Shown in pieces: positions 13,912 to 24,130 of a stretch of 64,000 nt of DNA. The notes below the pieces were generated by a model that saw only the letters and a list, made by a program, of their open reading frames with translations, was not told the DNA's origin and made no database searches. A program made the translations under genes and the position numbers. Position 1 is the stretch's first letter. The number at the start of each line of letters is the position of its first letter. The DNA is from Rhodoferax antarcticus ANT.BR (GTDB taxonomy: Bacteria; Pseudomonadota; Gammaproteobacteria; Burkholderiales; Burkholderiaceae_C). The stretch covers positions 186,001 to 250,000 of the forward strand of contig NZ_MSYM01000001.1 in the NCBI RefSeq assembly GCF_001938565.1. Reading direction: 5' to 3'.

Positions 13912-16011
13912 TCAGCGAGCCAATTTGTCGTTGAGTACTCTGGGTGTGATGAAAACCAGCATCTCACGCTTTTCAGAAGAACGGGCGGTGCGCTTGAACA
14001 GATTGCCCACACCCGGCAAGTCACCCAAGAATGGCACCTTGTCGATGGTGTCCACTTGGTCTTCGGTAAAGATACCGCCAACCACCACCGTGCCACCGTT
14101 TTCCACCAACACCTGCGTCTTGATGTGCTTGGTATCAATCGCATAACCCGCATCCGTGCTGATACCCCGAGTGTCCTTGTTGACATCAAGCTCCAGAATA
14201 ATGCCGCCTTCAGGCGTGATCTGCGGCGTGACTTCCAGTTTCAGACTGGCTTTGCGGAAGGCAATCGATGTCGCGCCGCTGGATGAAGCCACCTGGTAGG
14301 GGAATTCGGTTCCCTGTTCGATCAAAGCTTTGATTTGATCCGCTGTGATCACGCGCGGACTGGAAATCACCTTGCCCTTGCCGTCCGCCTCCAAGGCCGA
14401 GATTTCAAGATTCAGAAAGCGCGTTGCTGCCGAGTTAAAAATGGAGAAAGCCATGCTCGCCCCACCCGCCACTGGGAAGTTGACAAAACTGTTCGACAAC
14501 GTGCCAGCACTTCCGTCAGCATAGGACGATCCGATCGTCACGCCACCTCCGGGATCGCCCACTGCCGAGGCGGCATTGCCCGCACGCCCGCCCAGCCTGA
14601 CCCCCAGCGATTTACCAAACGTGTCAGACGCTTCCACAATCCGCGCCTCAATCATGACCTGACGCACCGGGATATCCAGCTTGCTAATCAGTTGTTGCAC
14701 CTGCTCGAGCTTCGACGGAATATCAGTCACAAAAAGCTGATTGGTGCGCGCCTCCGAAATCACACTGCCGCGAGGGCTCAGCAAGCGCGACGAACTAGCA
14801 GATGCGCCTGAAGGTCCGCCAGCACCAGTTGCTGTCAGTTGCGCCGCCACTTCTGCCGCCTTGGTGTAATTCATCTGAAACGACTGTGTACGTAGCGGCT
14901 CAAGGCTCTGCAACGCTGCCGCAGACTCGAGATCAAGCTTCTCCTTGGCATTGATTTCATCCTTGGGCGCAATCCACAGCACATTGCCGGTCTTGCGCAT
15001 ACCCAGCCCTTTGGCCTGCAAAATGATATCCAGCGCTTGATCCCAAGGGACATCCTGCAATCTGAGGGTGACTGCACCATTGACAGAATCCGAGGTGATC
15101 ACATTGAAGTTGGTGAAGTCAGCAATCACCTGCAACAGCGAGCGCACCTCGATATTCTGGAAGTTCAGCGACAGTTTTTGGCCGCTGTAACCAGGTCCTT
15201 GAGTCAACTTGGTTGGATCCACTTTGATCGGCTTGACTTCCACAACAAATTGGGAATTGCTTTGGTAAGCACTGTGGACCCAGTCGCCCTGTGGCTCAAT
15301 GACCATGCGCACCCGGTCACCGCTCTGGAATGTCGTGATAGTTTTCACCGGCGTGCCGAAATCGGCCACGTCCAGACGCCTGCGCAGTCCTTCCGGCAAG
15401 GTGGTTTTCATGAACTCAACCACCAGCGTCTGCCCTTGCTGGCGGATATCGACACCCACCTGGTCGTTGGCTAGCGACACGACGACCCGCCCTGACGCAT
15501 CCTCACCGCGGCGGAAATCCAGATCCCGTAAAGGCAGGGCATCACGGTTCAAATTCTCGGCAAACACCTTCGGAGCCTCTGCTGGGGCAGTGCTGGCGAC
15601 TGGATCCAGAGAAACATAGAGTGACTTGCCTTGAATCTGGGTTTTGTAGGCGGTGTACTGCTTCAAATTCAGCACCACACGCGTGCGGTCACCCGCCTGA
15701 ACCACGCTGACAGACTTCAAATTTCCCTGATTGATGTCGATAGTGGAGCGACCCATGGCACTCACCACGCCAGGGAAATCAAGCGCAATCCTAGCTGGCG
15801 ATTGAATGGAAAACCCGTTCGGCAGTGCTGGCAAAACATCGCTGAGATCAATCTTGACGATTTCTGCTCCGCCTTGCAAAGAACCGGTGACAGCTTGGAT
15901 GGCCGTTTGGGCTTGTGCCGCTGCAGCGGCCAATAAAAAGCCCGCGACCAACCAAGCCCGACTACCCAGCTTGCCCAACTTGCCCAAACGATAGTGATGT
16001 GGGGATTTCAT
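13912..16011 (-). CDS. pilQ: Type IV pilus secretin PilQ
   Basis: Outer-membrane secretin through which the type IV pilus passes. The 699-residue protein has a signal peptide (ending near AAAAAQAQ), an N-terminal AMIN domain that binds peptidoglycan, a secretin STN/N0 domain (FQNIEVRSLLQVIADFTNF and VPWDQALDIILQ), an N1 domain and the C-terminal secretin core ending in GVGNLFKRTARSSEKREML. A serine/glycine-rich loop (GGPSGASASSSR) sits between N1 and the core, as usual. It overlaps pilP by 4 bp. Confidence 0.96.
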   Translation of the reverse strand: MKSPHHYRLGKLGKLGSRAWLVAGFLLAAAAAQAQTAIQAVTGSLQGGAEIVKIDLSDVLPALPNGFSIQSPARIALDFPGVVSAMGRSTIDINQGNLKSVSVVQAGDRTRVVLNLKQYTAYKTQIQGKSLYVSLDPVASTAPAEAPKVFAENLNRDALPLRDLDFRRGEDASGRVVVSLANDQVGVDIRQQGQTLVVEFMKTTLPEGLRRRLDVADFGTPVKTITTFQSGDRVRMVIEPQGDWVHSAYQSNSQFVVEVKPIKVDPTKLTQGPGYSGQKLSLNFQNIEVRSLLQVIADFTNFNVITSDSVNGAVTLRLQDVPWDQALDIILQAKGLGMRKTGNVLWIAPKDEINAKEKLDLESAAALQSLEPLRTQSFQMNYTKAAEVAAQLTATGAGGPSGASASSSRLLSPRGSVISEARTNQLFVTDIPSKLEQVQQLISKLDIPVRQVMIEARIVEASDTFGKSLGVRLGGRAGNAASAVGDPGGGVTIGSSYADGSAGTLSNSFVNFPVAGGASMAFSIFNSAATRFLNLEISALEADGKGKVISSPRVITADQIKALIEQGTEFPYQVASSSGATSIAFRKASLKLEVTPQITPEGGIILELDVNKDTRGISTDAGYAIDTKHIKTQVLVENGGTVVVGGIFTEDQVDTIDKVPFLGDLPGVGNLFKRTARSSEKREMLVFITPRVLNDKLAR

Positions 16012-16553
16012 TTTGACCTCTCTTGCAACTGCAATGACGCAGTGCGTTCAATCCACTCACCTGCTGCGTCCTGAACGATTTCACGCAGGGTGACTTCTGT
16101 CTCAACGATCTTGGTTATGCGACCATAGTTCTGTCCCAAATGATCACCCAGACGCATCTGATACAACAATTTGCCCACCGTCACCAGCGCAACTGGCTGA
16201 CCGCCCCGTACCAGACTGCCTACCAGTGCGATCGTGTCCAGAGGAAACTCTTCCAGCGGGTCTTTGCGCCGAGCCAGTTCAGGCTCAAGCAGCGCTGCGT
16301 TGGACGACGCTTGTTCCGAGTCTTTCCTCAGGGCCAGCGTGAGCTTTTTGGGGTTAAACGCGTCAAACTCAGTCGTTTCCGTGTAATTTTCTGGCTTGAA
16401 CTGCTTCGGCTCCGACAAAGGCACGACTTTGGGGAAAGTCTGACTCTTCTGCTGCACCATCCAGTCACGCAGCTCCTCCTCAGACGCTGAAGAACAGGCC
16501 ACCAGCAAAGTTAGCGGCAACAAAAAAACAGGAACCCAGCGCAGACGCCTCAT
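16008..16553 (-). CDS. pilP: Type IV pilus lipoprotein PilP
   Basis: Inner-membrane-anchored lipoprotein that links the PilNO alignment complex to the PilQ secretin. The 181-residue protein has a lipobox LLVACSS with Cys20, a disordered middle and a C-terminal beta domain (ALVGSLVRGGQPVALV). It overlaps both pilO and pilQ by 4 bp. Confidence 0.94.
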   Translation of the reverse strand: MRRLRWVPVFLLPLTLLVACSSASEEELRDWMVQQKSQTFPKVVPLSEPKQFKPENYTETTEFDAFNPKKLTLALRKDSEQASSNAALLEPELARRKDPLEEFPLDTIALVGSLVRGGQPVALVTVGKLLYQMRLGDHLGQNYGRITKIVETEVTLREIVQDAAGEWIERTASLQLQERSK

Positions 16554-17221
16554 TTTTGAACTCCAGCGGGTGCTGCTTTGCGCTGTGCGCTGATTTCTTG
16601 CGCATCGAGATAGCGGAACGTTTTGGCAACAGCATCCATACCCAAAACACCGTCTTTAGCAGGCACGATCGCGATGCTGTTGAGGGTCACGATTCGCGAC
16701 AAATTGGAAATATCGGCAGCAAAGGCGCCGATGTCGTGGTACCTGCCGGTCACTCGCACCGAAATCGGCAACTCGGCGTAATACTCCCTGACGGTGACTT
16801 GGCCAGGCCTGAACAAATCAAACTGCAAACTTCTACCCAGCCCAGCCTGATTGATGTCAGACAGCAAGGCATCCATCTCCGCCTTGCTGGGAAGTTGCTT
16901 TTCTAACTGAGTCACATATTGCTGCACCTGTTCTCGCTGCTTTTTCAGGGCGTCCAAGTTCACAGCCTTGGCCAGCTTGACCTTGTATTCATCACGGAGT
17001 TTGAGCTCCTGCTCCTGCTCGGCAATGAGTTCGTCCTTGGAGTCGCTCAGCCACAAAAACCACAACATCACCACCAACACCGCCGCAATCGCCAAGAACA
17101 TAGCGTAGCGCGGCAGTTGCGGCCAGCTTGATGGATCTTTGCTGTCTAGGTTGCGAAACTGGGCTGAAGCGTCTTCAAACCAGGACTTGATATCAACAGA
17201 AACGTTGGGGGACTTTGCCAT
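16550..17221 (-). CDS. pilO: Type IV pilus inner-membrane protein PilO
   Basis: Partner of PilN in the periplasmic alignment complex. The 223-residue protein has one membrane segment (AMFLAIAAVLVVMLWFLWL, residues 39-57), a coiled coil (about residues 65-115) and a ferredoxin-like periplasmic domain (LPISVRVTGRYHDIGAFAAD). It lies 11 bp after pilN. Confidence 0.94.
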   Translation of the reverse strand: MAKSPNVSVDIKSWFEDASAQFRNLDSKDPSSWPQLPRYAMFLAIAAVLVVMLWFLWLSDSKDELIAEQEQELKLRDEYKVKLAKAVNLDALKKQREQVQQYVTQLEKQLPSKAEMDALLSDINQAGLGRSLQFDLFRPGQVTVREYYAELPISVRVTGRYHDIGAFAADISNLSRIVTLNSIAIVPAKDGVLGMDAVAKTFRYLDAQEISAQRKAAPAGVQK

Positions 17222-17232
17222 GGTTCGTACCG

Positions 17233-17880
17233 TTACCTTGCCACGGAAAATGATGCAGCCAACACCGGATTGACTGGCGTGCCTGCTGTTGCTGCAACTG
17301 AAGCCTTGTTTTCTACCTCACCAGCGCGCACGAGCTTGACATTGATCTTGAAATTCGCCACCCGACGCTGATCACGTGGTGACACGCTGACTGAGCCCGC
17401 CACAATTTCGATCAAGTCCGGTTGTGTGAGCCATACTGACTGAGAGCTCAGGTTGCGTAGCAACTCGGAGACCCGCTCGTTGGATTGGGCCACACCCTGA
17501 AGCACCACATTTTGACCTTCCTGGCGCATGCTGTTGATGTAGACCCCTTCGGGCAGCTGTTTGACCAGTTCGGTCAGCAAGTGAACCGGCATGTTGCGAT
17601 CAGCCTGCAAATCTTCTACCGCCTGCTGGCGCGCACGCAAGGCGGCGATCTCAGACTCCAACCCGGCAATATCCTTGATCTGGCGATCAAATTCAGTGAT
17701 CTGACTCTTCAAAATCTGATTTTTATCCTGCTGGTCAGAAATCTGTGACTGAAACCAGAGAAAGATCAAGCCTGCAACCAAACCACCAGCCAGGGCCGAC
17801 AACCCCAAACCAGCGTTAAACATGTCCTTGCGACGCTTACGGGCAGCTTCCCGGTGCGGAAGTAGGTTGATCAGTATCAC
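17233..17880 (-). CDS. pilN: Type IV pilus inner-membrane protein PilN
   Basis: Binds PilM through its cytoplasmic N-terminus and pairs with PilO. I placed the start at the GTG at 17880 (VILINLLPHREAARK), because INLLPHR is the conserved PilN N-terminus and the GTG overlaps the pilM stop as GTGA. This gives 215 residues; an ATG 10 codons upstream would overlap pilM by 34 bp. One membrane helix (residues 25-45), a coiled coil and a periplasmic domain are visible. Confidence 0.93.
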   Translation of the reverse strand: MILINLLPHREAARKRRKDMFNAGLGLSALAGGLVAGLIFLWFQSQISDQQDKNQILKSQITEFDRQIKDIAGLESEIAALRARQQAVEDLQADRNMPVHLLTELVKQLPEGVYINSMRQEGQNVVLQGVAQSNERVSELLRNLSSQSVWLTQPDLIEIVAGSVSVSPRDQRRVANFKINVKLVRAGEVENKASVAATAGTPVNPVLAASFSVAR

Positions 17881-18959
17881 TGCAGAAATCTCCGCAAAGC
17901 CAGACCGCATGAGGTCAGGTAAGAAGGCGCCTCCCGCTCCATCTTGTTAATCCGAATGTTGTCAGAAATTTCCATGCCTTCAAACGGATTGACCACCACA
18001 CACGCAAACCCGGTCTGCTGGGTCACGGCTGCGGTCAGCCCCGGCAGTGAGGCCGAGCCGCCGGCCAACATGACCATGTCCACCTTGTTGTGGGTGGTGC
18101 TGGTGAAGAAAAACTGCATCGCTCGCGCCACCTCTTGCACCAAGCTGTCAATAAAGGGCTGCAAAATCACCGTTTTGTAGTCGTCAGGGAGCTCACCGGT
18201 GCGCTTTTTGCTCTCGGCCTCTTCCTGGGAAAAACCATACTGCCGGATGATCATCTGGGTGAGCTGGGCGCCACCAAACGCCTGATCCCGGTCATACAAC
18301 ACCTCATCATTGCGGATCACCTGCATGCTGGTGGTCATGGCACCCACCTCGAACAGTGCCACGATGCTGTCCACACCTTTGTTGGGCAGGTTGGCAATAA
18401 TTCGACTCGTCGCCAGGCGCGAAGCATATGACTCCACATCGACAATCACCGGCTTTAACCCTGACGCCTCGGCCAACCCCTGGATGTCTTGCACTTTCTC
18501 ACGCCGCGAAGCCGCAATCAGCACCTCAACATCACCTGAAGCATTCGCGGTCGGCCCAACGATACAAAAATCCAGGCTCACCTCGTCCAGCGGAAAAGGG
18601 ATGTATTGACTGGCCTCGGTCTCCACCTGCAGCTCAAGCTCCTGGTCAGACATACCACCTGGCAGAACAATTTTTTTGGTGATCACCGCTGAAGGCGGCA
18701 ACGCCATGGCGACGTTTCTGGTTTTGGTGCCGCTTTTTTTAATCAGCCGACGCACGGCGTCAGCGACTTCGTCGAATTTTTCGATGTTGCCATCGGTGAT
18801 CCAACCTCGCTCCAGAGGAACGATGGCGCAATTCTCCAAAACCAAGCGACCGGCCCTGTCCTGACCCAACTCCACCAGTTTGACGCTGGACGAACTAACG
18901 TCCAGGCCCAGCATGGCTGCAGGTTGACGGCTGAATAACGAGTCCAAAGAAAGCAACAT
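17877..18959 (-). CDS. pilM: Type IV pilus assembly ATPase-like protein PilM
   Basis: Cytoplasmic actin-fold protein at the base of the pilus alignment complex. The 360-residue protein has the phosphate-binding region MLGLDVSSSSVKLVELG (residues 17-33) and the nucleotide-binding VMLAGGSASLPGL. It is the first gene of pilMNOPQ. The 262-bp gap upstream is shared with the divergent PBP1a gene and must hold its promoter. Confidence 0.95.
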   Translation of the reverse strand: MLLSLDSLFSRQPAAMLGLDVSSSSVKLVELGQDRAGRLVLENCAIVPLERGWITDGNIEKFDEVADAVRRLIKKSGTKTRNVAMALPPSAVITKKIVLPGGMSDQELELQVETEASQYIPFPLDEVSLDFCIVGPTANASGDVEVLIAASRREKVQDIQGLAEASGLKPVIVDVESYASRLATSRIIANLPNKGVDSIVALFEVGAMTTSMQVIRNDEVLYDRDQAFGGAQLTQMIIRQYGFSQEEAESKKRTGELPDDYKTVILQPFIDSLVQEVARAMQFFFTSTTHNKVDMVMLAGGSASLPGLTAAVTQQTGFACVVVNPFEGMEISDNIRINKMEREAPSYLTSCGLALRRFLQ

Positions 18960-19221
18960 GGTCCCCTGTTTGATACGACAAAAATAGAGCTTGTCTTAAG
19001 AAATCACTTCAATGCTATCAGTAAGAGCATTGTTCAGCAAAGATATTTCAACTTTTTTCAGGCGTTGAATGTTGCCAAAATGTGGACAATTCGACCTTTG
19101 CTAGACTTAAATCGCTGTAGAGCGGTTGGGGAAATCGCTCTTCGCCATGACCAAACCAAGGATCCGGGTGCCCTAAACTATTGCCGTAGCTCTGTTGGGC
19201 TTTCGCTGACTCCCGCTATTT
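18960..19221. promoter_or_regulatory. Divergent promoter region, pilM / PBP1a
   Basis: 262 bp between two divergent starts. On the minus strand TTGAAG followed about 17-20 bp later by TCTATTTT could be a sigma70-type promoter for pilM. On the plus strand TGGACA and TTAAAT with an 18-bp spacer is a weak candidate for the PBP1a gene. Neither is close to consensus. Confidence 0.4.
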
Positions 19222-21618
19222 ATGTCTGAAACAACTCCTCCTGCATCTTCCGGGTCAACCCCATCGGGTACCTCAAAGCCACGCCGTTCCCTGCACTGGG
19301 CTGTCAAGCTGCCGCTCTACGCGCTAGGGCTTTTGCTGGCGGCTGTGGCCTCTGTGCTGATGGTGGTTGCCATCGCCATGGCCATGGCTTACCCGAACCT
19401 GCCAGATGTCTCCGACTTGTTGGACTACCGCCCCAAACTGCCGTTGCGGGTGTTCTCGGCTGAAGGCACCTTGATTGGAGAGTTCGGCGAGGAACGCCGC
19501 CAGCTGACCCCGGTGCGTGACATTCCCCAAGTCATGAAAGACGCGGTGCTGGCCATTGAAGATGCCCGCTTTTATCAACACAACGGGGTGGATTTCATCG
19601 GCGTGGGTCGCGCGGCACTTGCCAATCTGGGCCAGCTCAAGAGCCAGGGTGCGTCCACCATCACCATGCAAGTGGCGCGCAACGTGTATCTGACATCAGA
19701 GAAAACCTACACGCGCAAGATTTACGAGATGCTGCTGACCTTCAAGATGGAGCATTTGCTGAGCAAAGACCAGATTCTTGAAATTTACATGAATCAAATT
19801 TTTCTCGGCAACCGCGCCTATGGCTTTGCCGCCGCCTCTGAAGCCTACTTCGGCAAGCCCCTGCAAAACGTAACCGTGGCTGAGGCCGCGATGCTGGCCG
19901 GGCTGCCCAAAGCGCCCTCTGCCTACAACCCGATCAACAATCCCAGGCGCGCTAAGTCACGCCAGCTCTACATCATTGACCGCATGCTGGTTAACGGCTT
20001 CATCACGCCCGAGCAGGCCGTCACCGCCAAAGAGGAAGAAATCCATATCAAACGGGGCGCCAATAGCGCACAAGTGAACGCCGAGTACTTCACGGAAACT
20101 GTGCGCCAGCTGATCTATGCCCAGTATGGTGATTCCACCTACACCCGCGGGCTAAACGTCTACACCACCCTGCGTGCTAATGACCAGATCGCCGCCTACC
20201 AGGCGCTGCGCCGAGGCATCATGAACTATGAGCGCCGTCAGGTTTACCGCGGGCCAGAGAAGTTCATCACCCTGCCTGACGATCCGCAAGGCTTGGAAGA
20301 TGCCATTGACGACGCGCTTCTGGAGCACCCTGACAATGGTGACGTTTTGTCAGCCGTGGTGCTGCAAGCCAGTGCCAAGATGATCCGGGCCGTCCAGCAA
20401 AACGGTGATGTGGTCGAGATCAGCGGCGACGGCCTGACACCAGCCCGGTCCGGACTGGCAGACAAGGCCCCCGCCAACACCAAGATTCGTCGCGGCGCGG
20501 TGATCCGCATCGTCCAGACGCCGAAACTCAGCTGGGAAATCACCCAACTGCCCGAAGTCGAAGGGGCTTTTGTCGCCATGGATCCCAAAACCGGTGCAAT
20601 TCGGGCGCTGGTGGGTGGCTTTGATTTTGAGAAGAACAAGTTCAACCACGTGACGCAGGCCTGGCGCCAGCCGGGTTCAAGCTTCAAACCTTTCATCTAT
20701 TCTGCAGCGCTGGAAAACGGCGTCACCCCCGCCACCATCGTTAATGATGGCCCGCTCTTTTTTAGCGCCGGCGTGACCGGTGGCCAGCCTTGGGAGCCAA
20801 AGAACTACGACGGCAAGTTTGAAGGTCCGATATCGCTGCGCCGTGGTCTGGCCTTGTCCAAAAACATGGTGTCCATCCGGGTGCTGCAAGTGGTAGGCGC
20901 GCAAAACGCCCAAAATTGGGTTAACCGCTTTGGCTTTGATGCCGACAAACACCCAGCCTACCTGACCATGGCGCTGGGTTCGGGCTCGGTCACCCCCATG
21001 CAGATGGCTACCGCCTACTCGGTCTTTGCCAACGGGGGTTACCGGGTCAACCCCTGGATGGTGTCCAGAATCACCGACCAAAGAGGAAGAGTTCTGACAG
21101 AGATGGCCGCACCCACCCTGAACGAATCGGTGCGAGCCATTGACGCACGCAACGCATTTGTCATGGACAGTCTGCTGCAGGAGGTGACCCGCTCCGGAAC
21201 GGCCGCCTCAGCGCAAAGAACGCTCAAACGGCCTGACCTGTATGGCAAAACCGGCACCACGAACGACTCGCTGGACGCCTGGTTTGCCGGGTTTCAGCCA
21301 ACGCTGACTGCCATCACCTGGATTGGTTACGACACACCGCGCAAACTGGGTAGCCGCGAAACCGGGGGTGGCTTGAGCCTGCCGGTGTGGATTGAATACA
21401 TGCGCCACGCGCTCAAAGATGTGCCAGTCACCGAAATACCTGTACCCGAAGGCGTGGTCAACTCAGAGGGCGAGTGGTTCTATACCGAATACACCCGAGC
21501 CACCGGCATTGCCACACTTGGCGTCGATGCCAGCATGACTGCGACAACTGAACCGCAGGTGATTCAGATGCCAGCAGCGGACGAGAGAAAGCAAATCCTC
21601 GAACTGTTCAAAAACTAG
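19222..21618 (+). CDS. mrcA: Penicillin-binding protein 1A
   Basis: Bifunctional class A enzyme that polymerises and cross-links peptidoglycan in the periplasm. The 798-residue protein has a cytoplasmic tail, one membrane helix (about residues 33-57), the glycosyltransferase motif [12 protein letters not shown] with [12 protein letters not shown], and a transpeptidase domain with SSFK (nucleophile serine), SKN and KTGTT. It is transcribed divergently from pilM, a common arrangement in this group. Its stop overlaps the convergent cyaY by 4 bp. Confidence 0.96.
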   Translation: MSETTPPASSGSTPSGTSKPRRSLHWAVKLPLYALGLLLAAVASVLMVVAIAMAMAYPNLPDVSDLLDYRPKLPLRVFSAEGTLIGEFGEERRQLTPVRDIPQVMKDAVLAIEDARFYQHNGVDFIGVGRAALANLGQLKSQGASTITMQVARNVYLTSEKTYTRKIYEMLLTFKMEHLLSKDQILEIYMNQIFLGNRAYGFAAASEAYFGKPLQNVTVAEAAMLAGLPKAPSAYNPINNPRRAKSRQLYIIDRMLVNGFITPEQAVTAKEEEIHIKRGANSAQVNAEYFTETVRQLIYAQYGDSTYTRGLNVYTTLRANDQIAAYQALRRGIMNYERRQVYRGPEKFITLPDDPQGLEDAIDDALLEHPDNGDVLSAVVLQASAKMIRAVQQNGDVVEISGDGLTPARSGLADKAPANTKIRRGAVIRIVQTPKLSWEITQLPEVEGAFVAMDPKTGAIRALVGGFDFEKNKFNHVTQAWRQPGSSFKPFIYSAALENGVTPATIVNDGPLFFSAGVTGGQPWEPKNYDGKFEGPISLRRGLALSKNMVSIRVLQVVGAQNAQNWVNRFGFDADKHPAYLTMALGSGSVTPMQMATAYSVFANGGYRVNPWMVSRITDQRGRVLTEMAAPTLNESVRAIDARNAFVMDSLLQEVTRSGTAASAQRTLKRPDLYGKTGTTNDSLDAWFAGFQPTLTAITWIGYDTPRKLGSRETGGGLSLPVWIEYMRHALKDVPVTEIPVPEGVVNSEGEWFYTEYTRATGIATLGVDASMTATTEPQVIQMPAADERKQILELFKN

Positions 21619-21947
21619 TCAGCAGCGAACACCAGTGCGCTGCCAGACTGTTCACTGGCAAACCGCGACAGCAACGCGAAAAACTCGCCTTGACCCTTGG
21701 TGTCTGACCACTGTATGCCATCAAACTGATAGTGAAAACCACCACACTTGGCGGCCAGCCAGACCTCGTGTAACGGTTTTTGCAGGTTGATCACAATCTG
21801 GCTGTGATTGGCAAATGCCAGCGTGACCATGCCGCCGGTGCGTTGGTTGTCAATGTCCACACTGGTGTCATCATTGATGCGGTCGCAACTGGTCTCCACA
21901 GCCTTTAGCAGGCGCTCCGCGCGGTCCATAAATTCGGCATCAGTCAT
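21615..21947 (-). CDS. cyaY: Frataxin-like iron protein CyaY
   Basis: Acidic iron-binding protein that modulates iron-sulfur cluster assembly. The 110-residue protein has the family layout: an acidic first helix ([18 protein letters not shown]), [18 protein letters not shown], and the conserved [20 protein letters not shown]. The start is only 15 bp from the divergent lptM start, so each promoter must extend into the neighbouring gene. Confidence 0.95.
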   Translation of the reverse strand: MTDAEFMDRAERLLKAVETSCDRINDDTSVDIDNQRTGGMVTLAFANHSQIVINLQKPLHEVWLAAKCGGFHYQFDGIQWSDTKGQGEFFALLSRFASEQSGSALVFAAD

Positions 21948-21962
21948 TACAATTTCACCATC

Positions 21963-22202
21963 ATGTTGTTTAACAAAATTTTAGTCTGGCGCCTCACTCT
22001 TGCTGGCGCCACAGTCATTGTGGCAGCGTGCGGGCAAACCGGGGCACTGTACCTGCCCACGCCCCCGGCAGGTGTGCACCGCGCAAGTTTGCCCGAGTCG
22101 CTGCGGCCTGCGTCGCTGATGAAGACGCCGCCAACTGATGCAGCCAAAACCCCCGCAACGCCTCCGGCCAAAACCGCCAGCCAGCCGCAAACGGCGCACT
22201 GA
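21963..22202 (+). CDS. lptM: LptM-like small lipoprotein
   Basis: 79-residue lipoprotein with a signal peptide and lipobox ending in VAAC, then the short conserved motif [10 protein letters not shown] that defines the YifL/LptM family, which assists assembly of the LPS translocon LptDE. A proline/alanine-rich tail follows. In many proteobacteria lysA is next; here lysA is absent and the msrPQ operon is convergent. Confidence 0.85.
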   Translation: MLFNKILVWRLTLAGATVIVAACGQTGALYLPTPPAGVHRASLPESLRPASLMKTPPTDAAKTPATPPAKTASQPQTAH

Positions 22203-22242
22203 GGCAGTTTCAAGGCTTGGTTTTGGACGAAGGTTTACTATG

Positions 22243-22300
22243 TTAATAGTAGCTGCTAGCGCATATTTTATAAGGGCTAGAGGCCTTTTTCTTATATAAG
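22243..22300 (+). repeat. Dispersed palindrome copy e (3' end of msrQ)
   Basis: AGCTGCTAGCGCATATTTT followed by ATAAGGGCTAGAGGCC and a TTTTTCTTATATAAG tail. On the minus strand it supplies the last codons and the stop of the msrQ reading frame. Confidence 0.88.
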
Positions 22301-22929
22301 AATTGGGTGCGACGCAGGCGCTTTGCTAACAGCACGCCGATGATCACGGCGTAGATCCACACCTGGACGAAATCATTTTTACCTGCCCGCATCCAGAAAA
22401 AGTGGCGCAAAGCCAGCGCCGCCACCAGGTAAAAGAGGCGGCGCAGGCGTTGCCAGTTTTTTACCGCCCAGCAGACGGGCCATGCGTTTGGGTAACGTTA
22501 GCGCCAGGGCGCTCAGCAGAACAAAAGCCAAAAATCCCACCCGAATGAACGGCCGCTTGATGATGTCGCCCGCCACATCAGACAGCGCAAAATCCATGTC
22601 AAACCAGGCGTAGTTCAGCAGGTGCAGCGTGGCGTAAAAGTAAACCCACAAACCCAACATGCGCCGCCAGAGCGCCAGGGCCGGTAGCTGCAAGGCCAGA
22701 CGCAAGGGGGGCACCGCCCGCGCGCCACACACAGCAGGCGCAGCGTCCATTCGCCGGTGGCCCGCAGCAGCGCCTCTGCCGGATTGGCACCCAACTGATC
22801 AAACACCGCAGCCCACAGCAGCGACCCCGCTGGCCACAGTACCAACGCAAACAGCAGGGGCTTGCTCCAGGGATGCAGACACAGCGCGTTGACACGCTGA
22901 ACCCAACGCCAACGCTGCACAGCGGCCAT
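22243..22929 (-). pseudogene. msrQ: MsrQ haem membrane subunit, two frameshifts
   Basis: MsrQ is the haem b membrane protein that passes electrons to MsrP for repair of oxidised methionines in the periplasm. The ATG at 22929 overlaps the msrP stop by one base. The homologous sequence runs through three frames: residues up to about LRLLCVA in frame one, then AVPPLRLALQLP to LLGGK in frame two, then ALRHFFWMRAGKNDF to the end in frame three. The first break fits a 2-bp gain in a GC repeat near 22720. The second fits one extra A in a run of six (22457-22462). These are real mutations or assembly errors; the raw sequence cannot tell. The final residues come from the dispersed palindrome. Confidence 0.85.
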
Positions 22930-23900
22930 CAGTTGAACTTATTCAGGTCCATCCCGGCGTACAACTGGCCAACCTGCGCTTCATCGCCGTTGAACATCAG
23001 CGTTTTTCGCTTTTTGGCAAACAGACCGCTTTGGCCGATGCGCCGCTCTGTGCCCTGACTCCAACGCGGGTGATCCACCAGAGGGTTCACATTGGCGTAA
23101 AACCCATACTCGCGAGGCGCAGAGCGGCCCCAGGCGGCTGCTGGCCGCTTGTCGGTGAATTGGATTTTGACCAGGCTCTTGGCACCCTTGAAGCCGTATT
23201 TCCAAGGCACGACAAGCCGCAGCGGCGCGCCGTTCTGCTTGGGTAAGGCCTCGCCATACATGCCAAAGGCGAGCAGGGTCAACGGATGCATCGCCTCGTC
23301 CATGCGCAAGCCTTCCACATACGGCCATGACAACCCCTGCGAACGCACGCCAGGCATGGACTTGGGGGCAGCGAGCGTCACAAACTCAAGGTATTTGGCG
23401 CTGCCCTGAGGTTCCACCTTGCAGATCAACTCAGACAGCGAGTAACCCACCCACGGCATCACCATAGACCAGCCCTCGACACAGCGCAGGCGGTAAATAC
23501 GCTCTTCCTGCGCACTGAGTTTGAGCAGGTCCTGCAGGTCGTAGCGGCCCGGTTTGTTGACCAAGCCTTCGATCTCGACCGTCCAGGGACTGGTGGGCAT
23601 AGCCGAGACATACTTTGCCGGATCGGCTTTGTCGGTGCCAAATTCGTAAAAATTGTTGTACGTGCTGGCATCCTTGTAGCTGGTGAGTTTCTCAATGCTC
23701 ATGGCCCCGCTCACCGACGATGTGACATGAGCCAGGCTGGCGTTCACGCCGGGCTGCGCTTGACTTGGTAACGCCAGCGCGTCCCGGCTGGCCCGGTCAG
23801 CCAACGCCGCGCCCGCGACACCTCTGACCAACAGGCGCATCATTTCGCGACGCGACCGGTAAGCAGCCAGCGACGTGATTTCGCTGGAGGCAGGGTGCAC
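22929..23900 (-). CDS. msrP: Periplasmic methionine sulfoxide reductase catalytic subunit MsrP
   Basis: Molybdopterin enzyme that reduces methionine sulfoxides in periplasmic proteins. The 323-residue protein has a twin-arginine signal (SRREMMRLLVRGVAG), the molybdenum-ligand Cys140 in RLRCVEGWSMVMPW, and the conserved RLVVPWKYGFKGAKS and NPLVDHPRWSQ regions. It is translationally coupled to msrQ. The start has no strong ribosome-binding site; the twin-arginine position supports it. Confidence 0.94.
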   Translation of the reverse strand: MHPASSEITSLAAYRSRREMMRLLVRGVAGAALADRASRDALALPSQAQPGVNASLAHVTSSVSGAMSIEKLTSYKDASTYNNFYEFGTDKADPAKYVSAMPTSPWTVEIEGLVNKPGRYDLQDLLKLSAQEERIYRLRCVEGWSMVMPWVGYSLSELICKVEPQGSAKYLEFVTLAAPKSMPGVRSQGLSWPYVEGLRMDEAMHPLTLLAFGMYGEALPKQNGAPLRLVVPWKYGFKGAKSLVKIQFTDKRPAAAWGRSAPREYGFYANVNPLVDHPRWSQGTERRIGQSGLFAKKRKTLMFNGDEAQVGQLYAGMDLNKFN

Positions 23901-24057
23901 AAACCCTGATTAATGACCTTTGCTCAACATGCAAAAATTCCTAAATAAGGGGTAAACCCAAAAAGAAGGATTGACGTACAAATAATGGTTTGCATGCCAC
24001 GCGGGTTAGCAAAAACCCCGCACACACTGGATTGAATCCAGGGTATCGCTGGGCGAA

Positions 24058-24086
24058 AAAAAAGGCACCTGAAAGTACCTTTTTTC
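24058..24086 (-). terminator. Rho-independent terminator after cytochrome c4 gene
   Basis: Minus strand: AAAAAAGGTAC, loop TTTCAG, GTGCCTTTTTTTT. The stem has one G-T wobble and a T run follows. It lies 45 bp after the cytochrome stop. Confidence 0.8.
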
Positions 24087-24130
24087 TAAAACTTAACTGG
24101 TCAAACCCAGGGCCGCAGCCCTGATGGTGC

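Noticed and set aside
20677..21408. Antisense frames opposite the PBP1a gene
   Set aside because: They have no family signature and follow from GC-rich codon bias on the other strand. The same holds for the many other shadow frames.
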